A DNA stretch of 64,000 nt from G965233625 sp965233625 (GTDB lineage Bacteria; Planctomycetota; Planctomycetia; Pirellulales; Pirellulaceae). Location: assembly GCA_965233625.1 (NCBI GenBank), contig OZ247499.1, forward strand, positions 3,658,001-3,722,000, written 5' to 3'. Position 1 is the first letter of the stretch, and each line of letters starts with the position of its first letter. The translations under genes and the position numbers were made by a program. The notes beneath the pieces are model-generated. The model saw nothing but the letters and a program-made list of their open reading frames with translations, made no database searches and was not told the origin of the DNA. This document shows positions 16,819 through 25,254 of the stretch, one piece after another.

Positions 16819-17892
16819 TTACTGTTCTGCCTTCAGCAGTTTCACCATGGCGGCGCCCATCGCTTCGCCCACATTCATGTAGGTTTCTGCATTGCCGCCG
16901 TAATGGCTGTTGGAGGCGCCGCCCTTGGAAAGTGGTTTGGTGTACACGGTGGCGACGTTGCCCTTGAATTCTTTGTACTTACCAGCTTCGCCATCAACGG
17001 CCATCTGGGCGTTCAGGATCAGGCCTTCGTTGCCATCGGCGCCTTTCTCTGTCTGGCCCAGTGTAGCGCAGACGAACTTGGCGTTGGGGGCGTTGAAGTC
17101 TTCACGTAGTTGCTTGATGAAGTGCACTAGGTTCTGCTCGTACCGGCTGGCGTGACCTGCGTTGTAACGGTCTTTGTCGCCTTGCCAGAAGAAGAAGCCT
17201 GCGACTTCGTACTTCGTGGCGCCAGGGTAATACTTTTCCAGATCCGCCAGCACAGTTTTGGCGTTGGCGATATCGCCGTCGTACTGCATCCCGGCGTACC
17301 ACTTGATTGGCTCAGGCTCAGAGCCTTTCTCCCAGCGGAGCGGCGACTCTTTATATCCGGCGTAGTGGTAGGTCTTCCCTTTGTCTTCAAACTCATAAGA
17401 CTTGCTACCGGGCGGCAGCAGATCCCAGCCCAGGCTGCGGTTACCGATGCAGCTTTTCAGCACCATAACGGGGGCGTCGATCGCGTTGCCCAGTTGATGG
17501 CCGATGCCCAGTTCCGGCCCGATCTTGCCGCCGCTGACGGTCATAAATTCATTATTGAACTGCCGCATGGTGCCGGTGCCGCTGCCCATCACACGCACAT
17601 TACGCACATCTTTGCGGACGGTCCATTCACCCTGGTCATCCACCAGATACGGATACAGATTTTTCTCTTTCACTGCATGGGTCAGCGAACCTTCTGCCTT
17701 GCCACGCGAAGGATTGATCTTACCGGCGCCGACCATATTCGATTGCCCCAGCAGGATATAAACCTGCACGGGCTTGCTCATATCCGCAGGTTTGCCATCC
17801 GGGTCAGGCAGGTCTCCGGCACGCAGCGCAACAGGCGCCAGCAGCAACGCGACAGCGGCAAATAGGGAAGCGGCAATCAATGACTTCTTCAT
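16819..17892 (-). CDS. exported sialate O-acetylesterase-like (SGNH) carbohydrate esterase
   Basis: A 357-residue protein with a cleavable signal peptide (KKSLIAASLFAAVALLLAPVALRAG). The mature start VQVYILLGQSNMVGAG carries the GQSN block with the nucleophile Ser of the SASA/DUF303 esterase family. A later FFFWQGDKDRYN segment corresponds to the catalytic region with W-Q-G. The family deacetylates sugars in the periplasm. Planctomycetes have many such proteins, often beside sulfatases. An own terminator and the tRNA-Sec on its upstream side indicate a single-gene unit. Confidence 0.85.
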   Translation of the reverse strand: MKKSLIAASLFAAVALLLAPVALRAGDLPDPDGKPADMSKPVQVYILLGQSNMVGAGKINPSRGKAEGSLTHAVKEKNLYPYLVDDQGEWTVRKDVRNVRVMGSGTGTMRQFNNEFMTVSGGKIGPELGIGHQLGNAIDAPVMVLKSCIGNRSLGWDLLPPGSKSYEFEDKGKTYHYAGYKESPLRWEKGSEPEPIKWYAGMQYDGDIANAKTVLADLEKYYPGATKYEVAGFFFWQGDKDRYNAGHASRYEQNLVHFIKQLREDFNAPNAKFVCATLGQTEKGADGNEGLILNAQMAVDGEAGKYKEFKGNVATVYTKPLSKGGASNSHYGGNAETYMNVGEAMGAAMVKLLKAEQ

Positions 17893-18025
17893 TTTGAAAG
17901 GGCCTCAATAGTTTGTTTCAGGAAAACGGTAACGCTCTATTATGGCAGAACACATCCTGGCTTCCGGGAAAATCATCCTTGTATTTGGGAGATGCAGAAA
18001 TCTCACCGCAACAGGAGAAAAGAAG

Positions 18026-18122
18026 CGGAAACGCATGGGAATCGAACCCACCAGCGATGCGGTTCACCCACCGCCCAACGGTTTTGAAGACCGCGGCCGC
18101 CACCAGGCGTGCAAGCGCTTCC
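18026..18122 (-). tRNA. tRNA-Sec (anticodon TCA)
   Basis: A 97-nt minus-strand tRNA. The anticodon loop CTTCAAA (anticodon at 18085-18087) is the same as in E. coli selC. The acceptor stem has 8 bp (GGAAGCGC with GCGTTTCC, one G-T), as required for selenocysteine tRNA, plus discriminator G. A long variable arm follows the anticodon stem. The T-arm is GGTGGGTTCGATTCCCATGC. CCA is not encoded. No selenoprotein or selA/selB/selD gene is visible in the window. This implies a UGA-recoding system elsewhere in the genome. Confidence 0.92.
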
Positions 18123-18162
18123 GGAGTGTCAGGTAGCAATCAGATAGATGCCAACGCCGTTG

Positions 18163-18171
18163 ATAATAGCA
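18163..18171 (-). promoter_or_regulatory. extended -10 promoter candidate for tRNA-Sec
   Basis: TGCTATTAT on the minus strand is an extended -10 (TGn-TATTAT) about 41 bases upstream of the tRNA 5' end. No clear -35 is seen. Confidence 0.4.
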
Positions 18172-18209
18172 CACGCATCATGCGGGCGCCTGCCCGGTAC
18201 GGGACGCCG

Positions 18210-19361
18210 TCAGTTCGCCTTTAGGGCAATGCCGCCAATTTCTCCGATCAGCCGGTTGACCGAACCTTTACCGTCGGGGTGTACGCGGTTGCTGAGGAAG
18301 ATCACGAACAGGTCGCGTTGCGGGTCCATCCAGATGCCTGTTCCGGTGAAGCCGCCGTGTCCGAAGGCTGCTCTGGACATTCCGGCGCCGCGGTTGGAAG
18401 AGTAGCCAGAAAGTACGTCCCAGCCTGCGGCGCGCCGCCACGTTTTGCCGCTGCGGCTGGTAACGTTGCGGGGGCGGATCATCTGGCGCCAGGTTTCTGG
18501 CTGCATCACCGTGACATCGCCAAGCTTGCCCTGTTGCAGCATCATACGGGCATAAATTGCTAGGTCCGCCGCTGTTGAAAAAAGTCCAGCGTGCCCTGCA
18601 ACGCCATCCAGACGGTACGCGCGGGGGTCGTGCACTTCGCCTTGCATCCACTTGCCGCCGGCGGGTCGTTGCTGCGTTGGCGCAGCGCGTTGCCGTAAGG
18701 CAGCGTCCGGCAGATACATGGTTTCTTTCATCCCCAGTGGCTTGAAGATGTGCTGACGGGAAAACTCAGCGACGCTCTTACCGCTTACCTTACGGACGAC
18801 TTCGGCCAGCACGATGTAGCCCATATCGCTGTAGTCGAACCGCTTGCCCGCCGGCGCCCGTAGTTTCAGCGCCATCACGCGCTGCATCGCTTTTGCGGCG
18901 CCGTCTGCGTAGTCGTTCAAGGAATTGTCGGCGATCAGCCCGCTGGTGTGCAGCAGTAGATGCTCGATCGTCACCTGCTCTTTACCATTCGCGGCGAAGG
19001 CAGGCAGATAGTTCGCGACCGGTTCGTCAAGCTTCACCTTTCCCTGCTCCACCAGCAGCATCACGCTGGTCGCGGTGGCAATGGGTTTGGTCAGCGAAGC
19101 CAGGTCGAAGACGGTATCTTCAGTCATCGGGCGCCGCGACGGCTTTAGCTGTTTGAAGCCGGACGCTTTCTGATAAACAACGCCCTTGCAATTGCCGATA
19201 CAGACCACGCAGCCGGGCATGCGTTTTTCAGCCAGTGCTTGATCCACAGCCGCCTGAATCTGCTGCTGCCAGCTTGCCGGCGGTTCTTCACCGCGTAATG
19301 TTGAAACGCTTAAGACGCAGGCTACGGCGAGTAGCACGCCAGTAATACGAGTGACAGACAT
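18210..19361 (-). CDS. exported serine hydrolase, beta-lactamase/esterase fold
   Basis: A 383-residue penicillin-binding-protein-like hydrolase. A signal peptide spans about residues 1-24. The SxxK nucleophile is in FDLASLTKPIAT, the second motif is YSDMGY (Tyr-x-Asp form of YxN), and HGGFTGTG near the C-terminus replaces KTG. This profile fits class-C-like esterases/D-aminopeptidases more than true beta-lactamases. ATG 19361 has AGAGG five bases ahead and is preferred over GTG 19367. The substrate is not predictable. Confidence 0.88.
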   Translation of the reverse strand: MSVTRITGVLLAVACVLSVSTLRGEEPPASWQQQIQAAVDQALAEKRMPGCVVCIGNCKGVVYQKASGFKQLKPSRRPMTEDTVFDLASLTKPIATATSVMLLVEQGKVKLDEPVANYLPAFAANGKEQVTIEHLLLHTSGLIADNSLNDYADGAAKAMQRVMALKLRAPAGKRFDYSDMGYIVLAEVVRKVSGKSVAEFSRQHIFKPLGMKETMYLPDAALRQRAAPTQQRPAGGKWMQGEVHDPRAYRLDGVAGHAGLFSTAADLAIYARMMLQQGKLGDVTVMQPETWRQMIRPRNVTSRSGKTWRRAAGWDVLSGYSSNRGAGMSRAAFGHGGFTGTGIWMDPQRDLFVIFLSNRVHPDGKGSVNRLIGEIGGIALKAN

Positions 19362-19469
19362 AGACACCTCTAAGTCTCAGGCGGCTTGAAGCCTGACCAG
19401 CAAAAACGCCACAACCAGTTGTGGACCAGTTGCGGCGTATCAAGAATTCAACGTGAGTGTTCGCAGCTG

Positions 19470-20786
19470 TTAGGCGACTTCCCAGCCCTTGCGATACTCT
19501 TTGCGGATCAGCTTGTCGGCTTCGGGGCAATTGGTTGCCTTCAGGGCTTTCGCGTCCCATTCAAGCGATTTGCCGGTGCGGTAGGCGACGTTGCCCAGCA
19601 GAACCGTTTCGGTCAGGGCGCCGGAGTAGTCAAAGTTGCACGTCGTGGGCGAACCATCTTTGCAGGCCTTAATCCATTCAGCGTGATGGCCGATCGACCG
19701 CGGAATGGTGGGTTCCGGCCGCTCGTAACCTTCGAACTTGTCGCGTGGGAACAGGCGGTAGCTGCCGTAGTTGGCGAACATCTTTCCTTTGGAGCCAATG
19801 AACATCACGCCGCTGCCGGGAACGCGTTCACCCGCGACCGTCTTGGGAATCATGTTGCCGTCGTACCAGGTAAGTTTGACGGCGCCGCCCTTCTTGCCGG
19901 GGTTGGATTCCGGGAATTCATAGCGGACAGTCAGGCCCAGCGGGCAGGTTTCCGGATGTACTTCCGGGCCTTCCGCTTCGCACTTGTTAGGATGCCGCAG
20001 ACCGAGCGCCCAGAATGGCAGATCCATATAGTGACAACCCATGTCACCCAGCGTGCCTTGACCGAAGTCCCACCAGCGGCGCCACTGGGCGGGATGATAG
20101 CGGCCCGCGGCATAGTCGCGTTCCGGCGCCGGGCCGAGCCACAGATCCCAGCTAAGCGTAGCCGGCGGCTTCTGGCCGTCTGCCGGGCGTTCGCCGCCGC
20201 CCCAGCCTTTGCCGACCCAGACGTGCACATCGGTCACATCGCCGATGACGCCGGACTGAATCATCTCTACGACCTGGCGGTAGTTTTCGCCCGCATGAAT
20301 CTGCGTGCCCATCTGCGTGGCCAGACCTTTTTTGGTGGCTGCCTCGGCAACGATGCGGGCTTCTTCCACCGTGTGCGTCAGCGGCTTCTCACAGTACACA
20401 TGCATTCCAGCATTGATCGCGCGGATCGATGCGGGTGCGTGCGTGTGATCGGCAGTGGCCACGACAACCGCGTCTACCTTGCCCTTTTCTACTTCCAGCA
20501 GTTCGCGGAAGTCGTTGTAACGGCGGGCGTCCGGGAAATCTTTCTTCGTGCGGTCCAGGTAGTTCTGGTCGATATCGCAGAAGGCCACAATGTTCTCGCC
20601 CTTCACGGCGCTGACGCTTGCGGCCGCACGGTTGGCGGTGCCGACGCAGGCGATGTTCAATTTCTGCGAAGGAGCCTTCGAATCTTCCGCAGCAACTTCG
20701 CTCCAGACACCACTGGAAACCAGCGCGGCGCCGGCGCCGGTGGCTTTCAGAAAATTTCGACGGTTGAAAGAGGTAGGACGCGTCAT
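19470..20786 (-). CDS. Gfo/Idh/MocA family oxidoreductase, Tat-exported
   Basis: A 438-residue oxidoreductase with twin-arginine signal NRRNFLKATGAGAALV. The Rossmann part (LNIACVGTANRAAASVSAVKG, VAFCDIDQNYLDR) is followed by TADHTHAPASIRAINAG and VYCEKPLTHTVEEAR, where the EKP Lys is the conserved catalytic/cofactor residue. The C-terminal domain carries LTWYDGNMIP, shared in idea with the paralog at 10887 (LVWYDGGEMPG). The substrate is unknown. It is followed about 108 bases later by the serine hydrolase on the same strand. Confidence 0.92.
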   Translation of the reverse strand: MTRPTSFNRRNFLKATGAGAALVSSGVWSEVAAEDSKAPSQKLNIACVGTANRAAASVSAVKGENIVAFCDIDQNYLDRTKKDFPDARRYNDFRELLEVEKGKVDAVVVATADHTHAPASIRAINAGMHVYCEKPLTHTVEEARIVAEAATKKGLATQMGTQIHAGENYRQVVEMIQSGVIGDVTDVHVWVGKGWGGGERPADGQKPPATLSWDLWLGPAPERDYAAGRYHPAQWRRWWDFGQGTLGDMGCHYMDLPFWALGLRHPNKCEAEGPEVHPETCPLGLTVRYEFPESNPGKKGGAVKLTWYDGNMIPKTVAGERVPGSGVMFIGSKGKMFANYGSYRLFPRDKFEGYERPEPTIPRSIGHHAEWIKACKDGSPTTCNFDYSGALTETVLLGNVAYRTGKSLEWDAKALKATNCPEADKLIRKEYRKGWEVA

Positions 20787-20881
20787 AGGATTTTCCTGAA
20801 CATGTAAAGGGGAACGGGTGGTAGGCTTAACTGGCTATGATAGTTAACCGCACGCGACCGCGAAACACACGCCTGCGACGG

Positions 20882-22222
20882 CTACTGTATCGCTTCCGCT
20901 TTGAACACCACGCGATAGTTCTTCGTGGCGTCGTAGGTCCGCGGATTGGGAACCAGCAGGAAGTCATCGGTAATGACTGGCTTCAGACCATTGTCGCTGA
21001 CAATCTGGATGTTCTTCAACCGTGTGGGAAGCCAATGCACAATGGGCCGCCAGCCGCGCTGGGCGCCGTTGGTATTCACAGGTTTGAAGGAATCAGCACC
21101 CCGCTGCGGTGTGATCTCGAAGGTGTAGACACCGTCCTTCTCCGTCAGCTTCTGGCCATAAGCTTTAGGCGCCTCGCTCATGCGGGCCTGCCAGGCGGGA
21201 TCGCCGTAGAAAGCCACAACATCGCGGTCGTACCGCAGACCGCGCTGGTTGCCGGCGCCAGTTTCGAGGGAGTGGATCAACGCGTGATGGTTCGCAAAGA
21301 ACGCTTCTGCCAGCGAGTACCGGCCCGGCTGTTCCACAAAGTAATCCAGCACGCCCCATCCGCCGTAGCCGAACCACGTAACAACGGTGTAACCCACCAT
21401 CTGCTTCACGCCCGCATCATTCATCCAGGCCAGGGCCATCGCTTCGTTACTATCCACGTGGCCCATCAGGCAGTTGCCAATGGCGAGATAAACTTTGGCG
21501 TTGGGCGAATTCACATCGTGCCGCTGCTTCTGCGTATCTTCGCCGAAGATCTGACCGGCTTTGCATTTGAAGAAGCCGTTGCGGTACGTGAAACCAATCT
21601 GCCAGTTGCGTTCGGTGGCGTGTCCCGATGTCAGAAACAGATCGGGCTTGTACTCGTTCAGAGAGTCAACCAGTGCCGCGGTTGTGTCACCGGGTCCGCG
21701 TAGCTGCTTGACGGTGGCGCCCTTCTGTTTCATTACCAGTTTGTTCTTCACCAGCTCGTCATACCATTTGCCTTCTTCCACCATTTCCATGGCGAACTCG
21801 GTGCCAGAGGCAACCTTGCGGACGGTCAAAGGTGTTTCGTAACGGGCGATCGAAAGCGCGTTCTCTGCGTTGTAGCCGGTAAGAACGCCCCAGATGGTGT
21901 CGGTGTACGGATCGTCATCCAGCTGCCGCGTGAGTTGATGCACGCTGGCGACGAATTCACGGCCGGCGGTGGCGGGCGGCGCCACAAAGCAGGTGTACCG
22001 CGGGTGGAGCTGCTTGAGCTGCGGCAGCGATTCTTTCACGTCAGCATCGTACGTCACCAGTTTGCCCTGATGCTTCGCGACCAGCGCGTCTGCCACCTGC
22101 TTCCAGCCCGCGTCTTTCAGCGTGTCCGCAGAAACCACCACGGCATAATCCGCCGCATTGGCAACAGTGGCGCCCAATGTCAGTAGCAAGGCGATGGCAA
22201 GCGAGTACTTCATTCTATTCAC
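20882..22222 (-). CDS. exported putative clan CD (gingipain/caspase-like) cysteine peptidase
   Basis: A 446-residue protein with signal peptide (KYSLAIALLLTLGATVANA). I do not recognise a named family, but two features fit clan CD peptidases: hydrophobic strand plus His in PDLFLTSGHATERN (His near residue 199) and hydrophobic strand plus Cys in AKVYLAIGNCLMGH (Cys near 249), about 50 residues apart as in gingipain/caspase His-Cys dyads. Between them lies a substrate-loop-like region (NGFFKCKAGQIFGED). The C-terminal 120 residues look beta-rich. The assignment is by motif only. The gene is in line with the oxidoreductase at 19470. Confidence 0.6.
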   Translation of the reverse strand: MNRMKYSLAIALLLTLGATVANAADYAVVVSADTLKDAGWKQVADALVAKHQGKLVTYDADVKESLPQLKQLHPRYTCFVAPPATAGREFVASVHQLTRQLDDDPYTDTIWGVLTGYNAENALSIARYETPLTVRKVASGTEFAMEMVEEGKWYDELVKNKLVMKQKGATVKQLRGPGDTTAALVDSLNEYKPDLFLTSGHATERNWQIGFTYRNGFFKCKAGQIFGEDTQKQRHDVNSPNAKVYLAIGNCLMGHVDSNEAMALAWMNDAGVKQMVGYTVVTWFGYGGWGVLDYFVEQPGRYSLAEAFFANHHALIHSLETGAGNQRGLRYDRDVVAFYGDPAWQARMSEAPKAYGQKLTEKDGVYTFEITPQRGADSFKPVNTNGAQRGWRPIVHWLPTRLKNIQIVSDNGLKPVITDDFLLVPNPRTYDATKNYRVVFKAEAIQ

Positions 22223-22580
22223 CTCAAAGAATTGTGGCCCGTCGCGTTATCGTCTGACGAGGGCGGCGGCGTTTAGACGATCCACAACCGGAGGGCTGTG
22301 GCGTCGCACGCATGATAAAGGCTGGTGGTGACATGCGTTCGTAGATTGTAGCAGACCCATGTCACCCGCGTCCGGGTAACTTCGTCAATCTGCCGTTTCT
22401 GCCCATTCCGGCCGCAGGCGGTGATCGCGTCTACGAATGCGACGGCAACTGCGAAGCGGACGAAAGAACATGTACAACGGCTGCACGCCTCGGCGCTGAA
22501 AGTGAAAAGAGGCCGGGCGTTGAGGCTTCAAAAAAACAGCCCCCGTATGTGAATGCGGGGGCTATGCAGTCTTTGATCGC
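22223..22580. other. intergenic region
   Basis: 358 bases. It contains the terminator of the PhoX-family gene at its right side and the upstream region of the peptidase gene on the left. No gene recognised. Confidence 0.4.
22530..22564 (-). terminator. Rho-independent terminator of the PhoX-family gene
   Basis: Minus strand AGCCCCCG / CGGGGGCT stem with a loop of about 10 bases, followed by GTTTTTTTG, 17 bases after the stop. Confidence 0.88.
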
Positions 22581-24515
22581 CTAGGCGTTGCCGCCGATCT
22601 TTTTACCGGCCTTGGCGTTGATAGCGACGACGGCGGGTTGTGGCGGCAGGTTGCTGCTGGCGGGGTTGGGCCAGCGAGTGGCCGGACTGTTGAAGGTGGA
22701 GCCTTCGCCGGGATGCTGCACGGCGACGAACACGGTTTCGCTATCGGGCGTGAAGCAAGGGCCACACACTTCTGCTCCCGTGGGCGCCGAGAAGAAGCGG
22801 CGGGTGAGTGCTTTGCGGGGTCCAGCCAGTTCGCACATGTAGAGGCCGTCTGTGAAATGAGCGGCTTTCGGGGCGCCGTCGGTTGAGATCCACATGCGGC
22901 CCTGGTTGTCGAAAGCGCAGTTGTCGGGACAGGACAGCCAGCCTTGCGGATGCTGTTTCTGATATTCGCCCGGTTGGCCAGGATGCCAGTCCCCTGCCCG
23001 CAGGAACATCTCCCAGCGGTGCACCGTCGCCGTGTGGTCGCGGGCGCCAGCGGGGCCGGGCGGAATGAGTTCGATAATCTGACCGTGACGGTTTTCCGGC
23101 TCCGGGTTGGCAGCGTCGGCCATTGCAGCGGTGCGATGCGAATTCTTGGTGAGCATCACATACACATTGCCGCCCGGAGCGCTTTCGACATCTTCCGGCC
23201 GGTCCATCGGCGTGGCGCCAAGCAGCGAAGCCGCCCGCCGGGTCTCGATAAGCACATCGGCCTGCGAGTCGAAGCCGTTGGATTTCACCAGCGGTCCGGA
23301 GCCATGCACCAGCGGCAGCCAGTGCACGAGGCCATCTTCGCCAAACCGTGCGACATACAGCACGCCGTCGTCCAGCAGATCGCGATTGGCGGCTGGATCC
23401 TTGGGGTTGTAGCGGCCGTTGCTGACGAACTTATAAACGTATTCGAAATACTGATCGTCGCCCATGTAGACGACCACGCGGTTATCCGGGCAGAGCGTTA
23501 CGGAACCACCTTCGTGACGGAACCGCCCCAGTGCAGTGCGTTTAACGGGCTTGCTTTCTGGATCGTAAGGATCGATCTCCACGACCCAGCCAAAGCGGTT
23601 TGGCTCGTTGGGTTCGTTCTCGATATTGAAGCGGGGGTCGATCTTATCCCACGCATATTGCGGGTCGCCCCCCACGTTATAGCGGCGGTAGGCGCCTGCT
23701 TCGGGACTCTTCGAGCCATCACCCGTGAAGTAATAGTGGAAGTTCTCTTCGCCGCTTAGAACTGTGCCCCACGGCGTCACGCCGCCCGCGCAGTTATTGA
23801 CCATGCCGGTGACGGTCAGCCCTTGCGGGTCGGCCTTGGTCTGCATCCGTTTATCGCCAGCCGCCGGGCCAGCGATGCGGAACTGCGTTTCGAGCGCGGT
23901 GATGCGGCGGTTGAAGAAGCTGCCCGTTACGGGCTGCCAGGTGCGGACGCCATCTTTCTCCGTGCGGCGGATTTCGACCACCGAATGCCCGTGGGCCGCC
24001 ATTTCGATGCGGATCTGCTCTAGCGACATCTGCTCGTGGCGTTCTTTGTAGGTGACGCCGGGGAACATCAGCTCCGGGTTGGTGTATTCGTGATTCACAC
24101 ACAGCAGGCCACGGTCCGAGTTCTGCGATCCGCGTGGCAACGGCATGAAGGCGATGAAGTCGTTGTTGTAGCCAAACTGCTTGGATTGTGCGGCAGCAGT
24201 CTGCTTCTGAAGGTCCAGCTTCTGCGCGCCGCGAACAACTGGGTCGCCCCACCGCAGGACCACATCCGCCGTGTAGCCATCGGGGTAAGCGATCGACTGT
24301 GCGTGCGGCCCATCGGGCGAAATCTGCGGCAGTTCCACAAATTCATCGGCTGCCTCTGCAGCGGTGACCGTCCGCCCGGAGCCGCCTGCCAGGAGGGCTG
24401 CTCCGGTGACCAGCGCCGACTTTAACACGGCGCGGCGTTGAATAACGGTGTTGATCTCTGGCTGCGTGGCGTTGGTGTTACTGACTTCTTCGTGATCAGA
24501 AAAAGAGTCGGTCAT
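22581..24515 (-). CDS. PhoX-family (DUF839) protein, Tat-exported
   Basis: A 644-residue protein with a Tat-like leader placed unusually far in (IQRRAVLKSALVTGAALLAGG, residues 27-47). The body follows the PhoX/DUF839 beta-propeller: FGYNNDFIAFMP, LLCVNHEYTNPELMFPG, NNCAGGVTPWGTVLSGEENF, FGWVVEIDPYDP, GRFRHEGGSVTL, VYMGDD, ESAPGGNVYVMLTKN, CPDNCAFDNQGRMWISTDG. PhoX enzymes are Ca/Fe-dependent alkaline phosphatases, so phosphate release from organic phosphate outside the cytoplasm is likely. A plain DUF839 protein of other function cannot be excluded. Confidence 0.88.
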   Translation of the reverse strand: MTDSFSDHEEVSNTNATQPEINTVIQRRAVLKSALVTGAALLAGGSGRTVTAAEAADEFVELPQISPDGPHAQSIAYPDGYTADVVLRWGDPVVRGAQKLDLQKQTAAAQSKQFGYNNDFIAFMPLPRGSQNSDRGLLCVNHEYTNPELMFPGVTYKERHEQMSLEQIRIEMAAHGHSVVEIRRTEKDGVRTWQPVTGSFFNRRITALETQFRIAGPAAGDKRMQTKADPQGLTVTGMVNNCAGGVTPWGTVLSGEENFHYYFTGDGSKSPEAGAYRRYNVGGDPQYAWDKIDPRFNIENEPNEPNRFGWVVEIDPYDPESKPVKRTALGRFRHEGGSVTLCPDNRVVVYMGDDQYFEYVYKFVSNGRYNPKDPAANRDLLDDGVLYVARFGEDGLVHWLPLVHGSGPLVKSNGFDSQADVLIETRRAASLLGATPMDRPEDVESAPGGNVYVMLTKNSHRTAAMADAANPEPENRHGQIIELIPPGPAGARDHTATVHRWEMFLRAGDWHPGQPGEYQKQHPQGWLSCPDNCAFDNQGRMWISTDGAPKAAHFTDGLYMCELAGPRKALTRRFFSAPTGAEVCGPCFTPDSETVFVAVQHPGEGSTFNSPATRWPNPASSNLPPQPAVVAINAKAGKKIGGNA

Positions 24516-24592
24516 GAGTATTTGTTCGCGCGCGGGGTGGTAAGGTTGTCTGCCTTAGCGCGTGAATATACTCATCGACACGATTTGCGGAA

Positions 24593-24610
24593 CATGCGGA
24601 AAACCGCATG
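24593..24610 (-). other. perfect hairpin downstream of the tRNA array
   Basis: CATGCGG-TTTT-CCGCATG on the minus strand lies about 43 bases after the tRNA-Arg 3' end. There is no U tract, so it may be a processing or pause hairpin more than a terminator. Confidence 0.35.
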
Positions 24611-24652
24611 AGTGCGGGCCGTATCCTGGACTGACTGCCGCTTGGAGAAGAG

Positions 24653-24724
24653 TATCCCGGCCTGGATTCGAACCAGGGTCTGAACCTTCGGAGGGTTCGA
24701 TGTTATCCCCTACACCACCGGGAC
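24653..24724 (-). tRNA. tRNA-Arg (anticodon CCG)
   Basis: 72 nt. The anticodon stem GAACC/GGTTC is perfect with loop CTCCGAA. The T-arm is CCTGG-TTCGAAT-CCAGG. Acceptor GTCCCGG/CCGGGAT pairs with a G1-T72 wobble; discriminator A. No encoded CCA. It is the last gene of the array. Confidence 0.92.
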
Positions 24725-24749
24725 GTGTGGAAAACTTGTTGTCTGAAAG

Positions 24750-24819
24750 CACGAGCGCAAGGATTCGAACCCTGTATGGCAGTTTTGGAGGCTGCTTGCC
24801 CTCCCAGGAGCACGCTCGC
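24750..24819 (-). tRNA. tRNA-Trp (anticodon CCA)
   Basis: 70 nt. The anticodon loop CTCCAAA equals that of bacterial tRNA-Trp, but the closing pair of the stem is C-A. The T-arm is CAGGG-TTCGAAT-CCTTG. The acceptor GCGAGCG/CGCTCGT has a G1-T72 wobble, and the D-arm is short, with apparently only one linker base after the acceptor. Discriminator G. It may be a divergent second copy. Confidence 0.82.
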
Positions 24820-24847
24820 AGAAATAGCTTCGGATGGATTGTCAAAG

Positions 24848-24920
24848 GGAGCAGGACGAGAGTCGAACTCGCACCTCCTAGTTCACAGCCAGGCGTGCAG
24901 ACCGCTACACCACCAGCTCC
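24848..24920 (-). tRNA. tRNA-His (anticodon GTG)
   Basis: 73 nt counted from the extra G(-1), which faces discriminator C73, the hallmark of histidine tRNA. The anticodon loop is CTGTGAA. The D-stem is GTGT/GCAC and the T-arm GCGAG-TTCGACT-CTCGT. The acceptor has one T-T mismatch at 5:68. Confidence 0.92.
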
Positions 24921-24993
24921 ACATTATCGGGGTTTTCACCGTATCTTCACAGAATCTTCACCTTCATCCGGCGTATAAAACCCCGCTACTGAG

Positions 24994-25080
24994 CGGAAGG
25001 CATGGGATTTGAACCCACATAGCACCCAAGGGCTTCCGGTTTAGCAGACCGGCCCGGCAAACCGTATCCGGCTACCTTCC
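24994..25080 (-). tRNA. tRNA-Ser (anticodon GCT)
   Basis: 87 nt with the long class II variable arm. The anticodon stem is CCGGT/ACCGG with loop CTGCTAA. Acceptor GGAAGGT/GCCTTCC has one T-G pair; discriminator G as expected for serine. Confidence 0.95.
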
Positions 25081-25099
25081 AACGTCTTGTTCAGTTCAG

Positions 25100-25183
25100 T
25101 CCGCCGGGCAGGAGTCGAACCTGCAATGCTATTGAAAGCGGGTGGTTTACAGCCACCTGGGCTTGCCCATGCCCAACCGGGGG
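25100..25183 (-). tRNA. tRNA-Tyr (anticodon GTA)
   Basis: 84 nt with a bacterial-type long variable arm. Anticodon stem GGTGG/CCACC with loop CTGTAAA; D-stem GGGC/GCCC; T-stem GCAGG/CCTGC. The acceptor CCCCCGG/CCGGCGG gives C1-G72 (bacterial tRNA-Tyr normally has G1-C72) and a C-C mismatch at 3:70. Discriminator A. Confidence 0.85.
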
Positions 25184-25254
25184 AATTTAAATGTGTCCGG
25201 CAGAGCCTGCCGGCTGCCAGCAGCGCGGGTCAAACCGCAACCGCTCCTGGCAAG

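Noticed and set aside
18210..19361. true beta-lactamase conferring resistance
   Set aside because: The SxxK, YxD and HGG pattern is closer to esterases/peptidases of the class C fold, and it is not near the BlaI-type operon.
25186..25254. ninth tRNA between tRNA-Tyr and tRNA-Ala
   Set aside because: Only an anticodon-arm-like piece and a hairpin are present; no T-arm or acceptor pairing can be built on either strand.
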